Both the position numbers and the translations under genes were made by a program. From contig SCFE01000032.1 of the NCBI GenBank assembly GCA_004352715.1, positions 2,226,663 through 2,290,662 of the forward strand: DNA of 64,000 nucleotides. The letters run 5' to 3'. The stretch comes from Hofstenia miamia (taxonomy: Eukaryota > Xenacoelomorpha > Acoela). Positions 37,001 through 46,500 of this stretch are shown one piece after another (position 1 is the stretch's first letter; the number at the start of each line of letters is the position of its first letter). The notes under the pieces were generated by a model. The model searched no databases. It saw only the letters and a list, made by a program, of their open reading frames with translations, and was not told where the DNA came from.

Positions 37001-40000
37001 GATCAATCTAAATACATTATGTAAACGAATGCAACGCGAAAAAACATAGTGCCAGCGGAAATTCAAAAATTTGGTAAAATAATGGGGATACGTACTTGAG
37101 CGGCAGTAGCGCCACCAGCTTCATCAAGACGATCAGTAAGCTCATCCAATTCACGAGCCAATTCAGCCTTTTGTTTTTCAACTTTACTGCGTGCCATTCT
37201 TTCAGATTCGTTCTCTTCCTCAAGCTCTTCGATGCGATTCTAAACCAATAAATATATAACAACCTCACTTAAAAAGTACATACTTCATTGTCCTTGATGC
37301 GTTTTCTTTGTTGGGCAATGTTGTTTTCAAGATCAGATGCACGGCTGTTAAGATTTGAAATCTCAAATTCACGCCTAAAATAACAAGGTAAATGAGAAGG
37401 AGTGATATTTTGCTTGTCAAATCTCAATGGAAGATACTTACTTTCTAATTGTGTCTTCCATTTCGTGCTTGCATCTGTCAAGCTCTTCAATAGTTTCTTG
37501 GGCCATTTTGAGATCTCCCTCTAGCTTGCGTCTGACCTTTTCCAAATCGCTTCGAGATTTCTTCTCTCTTTCGAGATTATCCTCGGTCTCTTCCAGTTGC
37601 ATTTCCAACTTATTCTTAACCTTGTTCAGGTGATTAACTTTGTCTTCTTCTGACTGAAGGTCCTCAATAGTTTTCTAAGGGAATAAACTGAAATGATTTC
37701 TTAAGGAAAGGAACACTATCAAACTGAAATCATTTAAATAAAAGTGTTGGAAGAAAAAAAATCATGACAAATGCATACCTGTAATTGGCTTTCTAAATCT
37801 TTTTTGGTATGTTGAAGTTTGGATAAAGCTTGATCTTGTTGCATTCTCTCATCTTTCAGTGAATGGATTTGATGTTCTTTGGATTTGATGTCTTCACCAG
37901 ATTTGTGGGCTTTATTTTCCAAATTTGACTTCTCATTTCTCAAATCGGAGAGTTCCTAATATTATTAATGATAAAAATCATGATATGGTTGCTGAGGTAA
38001 ATTATAAAAATTATAAATTAATAGTGAAGTTAATTGTTTTAAACACTTAATGACTATATGAACGACAACTGAGAAATTATAATATTCAAACGAATTTTTA
38101 ATAAAATGTGATATTCTAATATTCAAAGCATACGCTTTCTAGCTTTCTCTTCTGATTTGTGAGTTCAGAGTTGGCGTGTTCTTCATCTTCAAGGCGTTCT
38201 TCCAAATCCTTAATTTGATTTTCGTATTCTTTACTGGCAGTAGCTCCTTTAGCAGATTTGTCGCGCTCATTTTGAAGGTTTTCTTGCTCCTAAAATAAGT
38301 AAATTAAGCATGGCACTCACTTGATTTAATTAATATTAAAAATATGATAAATATATTAAAAGAAGAAAGTTTTAATATTGATTTCACTAGAAAATAAAAA
38401 TTTGATAGTTAAAAAACATAAATGTCTCAAGTTTCACATGTAACCAAATATTTAAGTATTGAAGAATAAATTGATTACCAAAACAATAGTTTTCCAGAAG
38501 TAACGCATAGTACAAATCCTAAAGCTTCATGGGAAAACGTTCTGCCTGCCTATTTGTTTAAAAATTTTTGAATGAGTAACTTTATCGATTCATTTAAAAT
38601 TTGTAGCATAAATAATATATTCTGCAAGCAAAAAAATTTAAAATGAAGCTGAAATTATTTTACCCTGAATATCTTAAATAGTTGAAACGTTATATTACAT
38701 AAATATTCTTTTGAAATAACCTGATCATCGGATTTACAACTTTCTCAAAATGTTCACAAATCATGATAATTATTTCAAAATTAACTTAAAAATATGCACA
38801 TTTGTTATTAGAAAAATTGAAATGAAATAACCTTTTCAAGGGCGCTCTGGAGGTTTGTTTTTTCTTGAGTAATTTTGTTCACTTTTTCTTCGAGCTCCTT
38901 GTTGGATGCCTCGAGTTTTTCCATTTTTTCTTGCAACTCTTTCATTTCCTCTTCCTTAATCTTCATTTCATCTTCAGCCTTAGCCATTGCCAAAAGAGGC
39001 TTGACTTTGCCGTACAATTTAAACCAGGGCCAATTGCGAAGTTGAAGGAATTTACGAACGTTTCTTTGGATGACCATAAGGCCAACTCTAAACAAGAATG
39101 TTTAAAATTACTTAATGAAGCATTTTATACATATATGCGAGAATCTGAGATTTCCTTACCAAAATAACATAACAATTAAATGGTAAACAAAATTCCTGAA
39201 ACAAATAACAATTTTATAAAGTCGCCACAATTGATGAAAGAAATAAATACAATTAGTAATGAAAACAAAATCTATATAATAAACATACAAGAAAGTGTGT
39301 CTTCTAGGTAGCAATTAAAATTGAAAAACACTAACAAACATTTCGGAAGAAAATGGGATTTAAACTATTAATGTTATTTACGAATAATTAACTTATTTGC
39401 AAAATGCAAGATCCACTAATTAGTTAGATAATAGGCTTTTAGAACTAGACGATTTGCACTAATACAAAAAGCCCTAAATGGGTAAAGCGTCTAATGTTGA
39501 AAAGTGTAAACCACACATGATGGAAGTTAAACTAAAATTCAAACTAGTAACCTTTGATCCAACATCTTAGCGAATCGCTTCTTCATGATGTTGGTCTTAA
39601 TAACTGCTTGCATAGATGAGATGATGACGGTAAGTCTGTCTTCACGTAGTTCTTCTAAGGTACCCAAAACACCGGCTTTGAAGAAAATCTAAAAGAAAAC
39701 AGCTTAAAGCAAAGAAGGTCAGATATTAACTAAAACCAAATCAAGAAATGACGTTTACCTTGGTGTGTCCGAATCTATATTCGGCTTTGTCTAAATCAAT
39801 GGCAAGGATAATTTTCTGTGAGGCCTCCTTAGCTTCCATGCTATCATCGGCATGATTTGGAGCCAAGAGTAGGTATCTAAATAAAATTGATAATTAAAAT
39901 CATTACTAATTTAGGATCCAATCTCAATTTAGAAAGCTCTCATACCTGGGTTTGAAGTCGGGATATGGCAATCTGTTTGGAAAACCTTTACGGCAAATTC

Positions 40001-40457
40001 TAATACCCTCAAGTACACCATTACATCTTAGCTGGTGAAGCACTAATTCAGCCAAAATGGTACCTAAAACATTCATATGAAATGATCAATTGAAAGATGA
40101 GAAATTAAATTCCTAAAATGATATTAAGATATTAACCTGGTTGTTTGCGTTCATTGGGGACAATGCAACGAATGAAATGAGGAGAAGTTGCATGAAGTGT
40201 TGTCATGAGTTTGTTCAATTGATCCTAAATAAATAATTGGTAAATTAACTTTCAGAAAACAGAGTAGCCCACTAAAATAAAAGTTTCATAAACAAGCAAT
40301 TTAAGGTTATTTACCTTGTGATTACCAGAAATAGTTTGTTGGGAACCACCCTTCTTCTTTTTACCTTTTCCACCGGATGCTTCTAAAAGAGAAATTATTA
40401 TAAAACGATGACGTTTTTAAGTTAAACATTAAAAATAGAACAAATTTTACAAATATA

Positions 40458-40518
<61 letters not shown>

Positions 40519-43500
40519 ATTATTTGAAATGAACTATATAATAATCAATACTTTTATTGATATCTTAGAGAAACTTTATATATATATATATATTCCACTT
40601 GACCACAAGATTTTAACCTTGTAAAATCAACAATGATTTTAGTTTTTGTTTTTATAAAGATTAAAAAAATGCTGAAATGAAAAGAGAACTCTACTAAATG
40701 TTTCATTTATATACCACATAAAGATAATCTAATTATGTCGAAATTTGATATAAAATACTTTTTAGCAAAGATAATGAAGTTTATATATATATATATATAT
40801 ATATATAGATATATCTATACTATGTATGCATACATACACTACAAATGGATATACTACACTGGCCTCTTTTTTTTTACCCAGTATGTAAATGCAACGGCCG
40901 TATTATATAGTAGGGGCTGACCCTATTCATATTCTGTAATTTTATCATCCAATTAATAGTTTTCTTTTATCGTTTGGAATTATGGCCATTACTTCTCCAA
41001 TTCTTTTTGTTGCTGATGGCAGAATATTTTGGTATTCAGTTCATTTTAACTTCCATGTCTTCACTAGCCTTAATTATATAGAAAACCTCCCAGATATTCC
41101 ATGGATAGTATTATATTATATTTAGTATAAATCTGGAGTAAGTGTTCTGAACTTTCTGTAACATTCGAATATTGACGTAAGTTAGTCCATTTTTGACAAT
41201 ATGGGAGAATGAACTAGTCATCTCGCCGCATTGCGGGTTAGCAATTGGCAATTTTCCATAAAATTTGTTAGTTGACTTCTGCATAATTTTGATTTTAGCC
41301 CCTCAATATTAATTTAGAAAATCATATTTTTTAAGTTGAATATCTTACAAATGTCTTTTGATTTTGGTATTTCTTTGAGATGAAAAGATTAGAAGGTCTA
41401 GAATCATATCTTTTGTAAAAATTCTTCAGCAGGTATACAATGAGTAGAATTATATTTTATAATACAGCGTCTAACATCGTTTCCGNATTCATAGGGTCCA
41501 TTCCAAAATGAAACCCCATTCAATATCTGATTTCCCATGCAGGAATAAAAAGTAGAGGATGTTGCCAGCTAAACTAGAACTATGTTAACTTTAAACAGCC
41601 TAAAGCTATATAAAAAAGTAACCACTTTAAAAAATCAAAAAATATAAATCATATTTTAAACAAACATCTTCAATGGAATTCAAATTTTCCAAACTCAAAC
41701 ATTTCATCCAATTGCACATTGTCAACTAAATTTCTCATAAAATTTGCTATAGTAGATTATAAAATTCATGTAATATAAACTTGGAAGCTGCAAAAAATCT
41801 TCTAGGCTGTTTAAAGTTAAAGCTATTTAACATATTGGAAGCAGATATAAACATGCACATTGCTTGGTAAGCAAGCAGCTTACATTTAAAACAACTGACA
41901 TCTAAACATCAGATACTTACACGTAAATCTCGAGTCTAATTACTGGCATTTGTTTATCTTAGTAAAGAGTATTTAGCAGTTAAATGAATTCACGATATTA
42001 CATACCTTCTTCTACTTTGAAGAGAAGGGCAAGAAGTTTGAGTGAGGATTTAGAGAAGACTTCACATACGGTGTCGTTCATGGGATCCTTATTCTTTTCC
42101 AACCATGAGGTTACATTGTAACCAACCTACAATCAGTAATTAAAAGAATTGTTTATTGTAAAAAACACTTACTGTTCCGGCGTAGTGATGAAGTTCAAAG
42201 TGAGCAGGGTATTTAGTGTTCTTGCTAAGCTTGGGCTTACCATAAGATTTGCTTTTACCCTGGTGATTATCTTCTAGTTTCTTTAAGAATGTCATATCAG
42301 TAGCCTTAGGTACAATGCATTCTTCCTCAAGGATAGAAAGGATTCCTAAATTTAGCACTCAATTCATAATATAATTATAGGGATCTTAACGAAATAATGA
42401 AACAGCGATGATAAGAAAGAAAACTAAATAAGATAAATAAATTAAACTAACCAAGTGGTTTCTCAATCAAGGTGATAGTTTCAGCCAAATCCATTCCAAA
42501 GTCGATGAAAGCCCATTCAATACCTTCTTTTTTGTATTCTTCCTGCTCTCTAACGAACATGTGATGATTGAAGAATTGCTGCAGTTTTTCATTAGTGAAG
42601 TTAATGCAAAGTTGTTCGAAAGTGTTCAACTAAATATAAAATAAGATGTAGTGAAAATAAAAGTGTAGACATAGAAAGTACCCATAGAATCATAGATTAA
42701 ATTATTCACTTTTCAATATCTTGCAAAATTACCTCGAAAATTTCAAAACCAGCGATGTCCAGTACACCAATAAAGGTATTGCGCTGCATTTTGGTGTCAA
42801 GAGTAACATTAACCCTCTTAATGAGCCATTTGAACATTTTATCGAAGACACCTTTACCCATCGCACTCTGAGCGTAACCGACTTGATCCAAAGTTTGACC
42901 TTTGGTGACCATCTCATTACCGACTTTAACTCTGGGCTTTACAAAAGCTTTGATTAGCTCTTCAACTTTAACTCCGAGAAGATTGGCAGTGTTGATGCTG
43001 TGAACTAAAAACAAAGAAAAATATGTCATCGCAGTTAAAATTAAATTTACTAATGGTTTGGATTGAAATCCATTAACATGCAAAACTTACTGTCTTTAGG
43101 ATCTCCTTCAGCTTGCTCTTCTCTGGGCTTTGTCTTGAACTTCATGTTACCCAAATGAAGAATACCAGCGCACAATTTGTACAAAGATGACTTTTCATCA
43201 TCGGTGAATCCGAGAATATCGAACGCTTCATCGGTCAACTTAGCCTCTTCAGTATCATCAATAGAGTTGACAACATATTGTCCCTAGATAAACAATGAAT
43301 TCACTTATGAAGTCAACATTATTCATGAATTGAGATACTGTAGAAAACATAAAGAAGGAATTCAAAATATCTATCATATAACACCTTTGCAATAAAGTTG
43401 TAGTCTTCAGGATTTCCTGTCAATAATAGACTGTCGCAGAGTCCCTCAACACCAGGTGACAGAATTTGATAGAAAATGTGATAACAACGTTCCATTCCTA

Positions 43501-46500
43501 AAATTCTCAAACTTATTCAAAATTTAAATGATAACCAGAGCAAAACCAAAAAATAGTTTTTCATTTCACACATGAATATAAATATAATTACCTTCCATTT
43601 GCGAGGTAACACGAGCTTTTTCAAGAAGATAATGCTCGATGTCAGCACCAGCAAGTTTTCCGGAGTTGCCAAAGTGAATTCTAATGAATTTACCTAAAGA
43701 CGTTCTAAAACAGTAGTCGAATAAAGCATAACATACCGAAACGAGATGAGTTGTCATTACGCACGGTTTTGGCGTTACCGAATGATTCAAGAACTGGATT
43801 GGTTTGGACAATTTGATCTTCCAAAGTACCTCCCTATATTACACTAATTCATATAAAGCCCAATCAAACAACAAACGAATTAACAGTTGATGTTCGACAT
43901 TGCGTTGATTGAATGTCTCGCGGAGATATTAGACGATAATCAGCAATCAAACTAACGCATTAACAGACTAATCACGTCTGTTTCAACTGAAATTAATCGA
44001 ATCTCGTGACATTTTCACACCACTGCTGATCAGAATCCAGATGGAAATCTTTAAGTTATTGAAAACTACACGTGTCCGTTTAAATTCAATTTGAATGCAA
44101 ATCAAAACAGAATCCATAATATTCTGTTTGATGCCAGTCAATAAAAACTAGGCAAACGATTCTATCAACTGTTAAGATATAAATGGAGGAGAGTTTCGGT
44201 TAAGAGTTAACTAAATGTGTTCATGCTTATAAAAGGTGAAGTCATTCAAAATTTTCTGTTGCGCAGATTTTTAAGCAGGCTAATAACAAGTGTTAAAAAA
44301 TTGTTGAAAAACTACAGGGTGGACCAGAAGAAAAAGCAATACAGAAAATTAATAACATATATGATATCAATAACTCAATCCACTTCCAAACTCATCGCTC
44401 CTGACTTCTGGCCCAACCAGTATAATATGATTTTATTCTTAGTGCAAACAAATAAAATATCACCAAATACTTGTAAAAACATAAAACTAATGAGAAAAAA
44501 AATGAAATTTAGTCTGCAATAAGTATGAACACTAAGAATGTATTGCAAATATCGTTAAGCAATTTAATAAAAGTGATTAAGTATGATTAAGTGGTTAGCG
44601 TTGGAAAGCATAATGTTTCAACCAATCAAATTAAAATCAATCGGCCAAAACTCTAATACTTTCAGTTAACTCGAAGATAAAGTCAACTCCAGCATGCAAT
44701 GATGTCTTAAAAGCAGTAAAGTTATAAAAGCCATTGAGAAAAAAGCATCGCTTAAGAAGTATCTAAATTAGTTCAAGCTGCTAATTTGAGCGCCATTTAA
44801 GATACCTTCTGGTTAGATTTGGCAGCGGCTTTTTGCAAAGCTGCATTTGCACCAACTTGGGCAAAATAAGAAATAACTTTCTTTGTATTTTCAGTTTTTC
44901 CTGCTCCAGATTCACCACTAGATTAAATTAAAAGTGAACAAATGTACGTGAAAAGTTTGTAGGAAAATATTTTATTTTAACTAACCACATTGACAAATGT
45001 GTTCAAAAGCTAGAAACACAAAGAAATGAAAGTACGTCGTTTGTGGTTATTTGCATTGTCAATAAAATATTTTCCGAAAAAAAATGTCTATCGAAAACCA
45101 AACGTGAAATGTGATAAAAACGAGCAAACGTGAAAAATATATGAAACACTCAAATCATGATAGCAGAAATTTTTGCCACTATCATAAAATGAAAATGTGT
45201 ATCGAGTTTTGTGGTTTGTGATCGTGATCTACCTTCTGTGCAGCCTGGCTTTTGCCTTTACTTGACCCATCAGTACCAAGAATAGCAAAATATGAAATAA
45301 CTTTTTTTGTGTTTTCTGTCTTTCCGGCTCCGGATTCACCGCTTAAATTAATTCAATAAAATATATGCATACAGATCGCCAATAGATGGCGTTGAAGTCT
45401 TTTAAAATATAAACAAGAATGTGAATTAAATTTTAAAGCAATGTGAAGTAAAATACTTACGTAATGAGAATGGATTGATTTTGATGTTCTAAATGTATAT
45501 GTAGATTAATATAATAGAATAAACAAACATACCCATCAACATGTCTGTGTAAGCATTGTCAGCAATGGCGAAAACGTGTGGTGGAACTTCTGCACGACGT
45601 TTTCCACGGAAAAAGTTGACTGTGCGTGGACCATAAATGGGCAATCTTTTGTATGGATTGATTGCAACACAGAAAAGACCTGAATATGTCTAAACACATC
45701 AACATTTATAAAATTGCTCGAAATTGTCAGACTGTTTCATCTAATAGTCATATGAATAACTAAATTTATTGTACTTTTTCAAAATTAATTTCGACTTTGA
45801 ATCCAATTCTACTACAACACGGAATAAAAAAATTCCTGAATCAGTTGGTTATTTGGTAGCAGATGCGGCTTTTTAATGTCCCACAAAAATTATTTTTAAG
45901 GTAATCATCTTAGCCATCTCAGCATATTTATAAAACTAAATTTTAATCATATATACACTAGTATAGATTTTCATTGACATCATAATCAATATTTTCTTTA
46001 TATATTTTCTATAATATAATTTGTTAAAGTAGTGCTGATAGATATGGCATTATTTCAAGCAATGAAAAAGTGTATTAAAAGTATATCAATAGTCGTAATA
46101 GGTAAATGTATATGAATATATATGAAACTAAAATTAAAGCCTACATAAATAAGGAAGTCAACATAACGAGCTCTCAAATTGTGCAAAATAGAGGCTTCAT
46201 TAAGATGTGTCAATGAAGACATATCTTCCCACTTCTCGAATTTTGATGGATTGACCAGACCAGTATCATCTTTTTTAAAGGTTTTTTCCTAATTACAAAT
46301 TGAATAAAGCATAATGGTATGACGGCAAACCTCATGTGAAGGCGTTGTAACAGTACAGCTCTTATCATCCTGTTTAACAACATCTGCCATTACATAACCT
46401 TCTTTATCATCTGGCACCCATACTTTGCCTTTGATGTCATAAGCTAAATTTAACCAATATAAATGCTCATTTAACTCATTAATTTGGATGATAATATTTG

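Noticed and set aside
44217-44522. 101-codon plus-strand open frame inside Mhc
   Set aside because: It lies in the intron between exons 6B and 7, antisense to the gene, is Lys/Ile/Asn-rich like the AT background and shows no domain.
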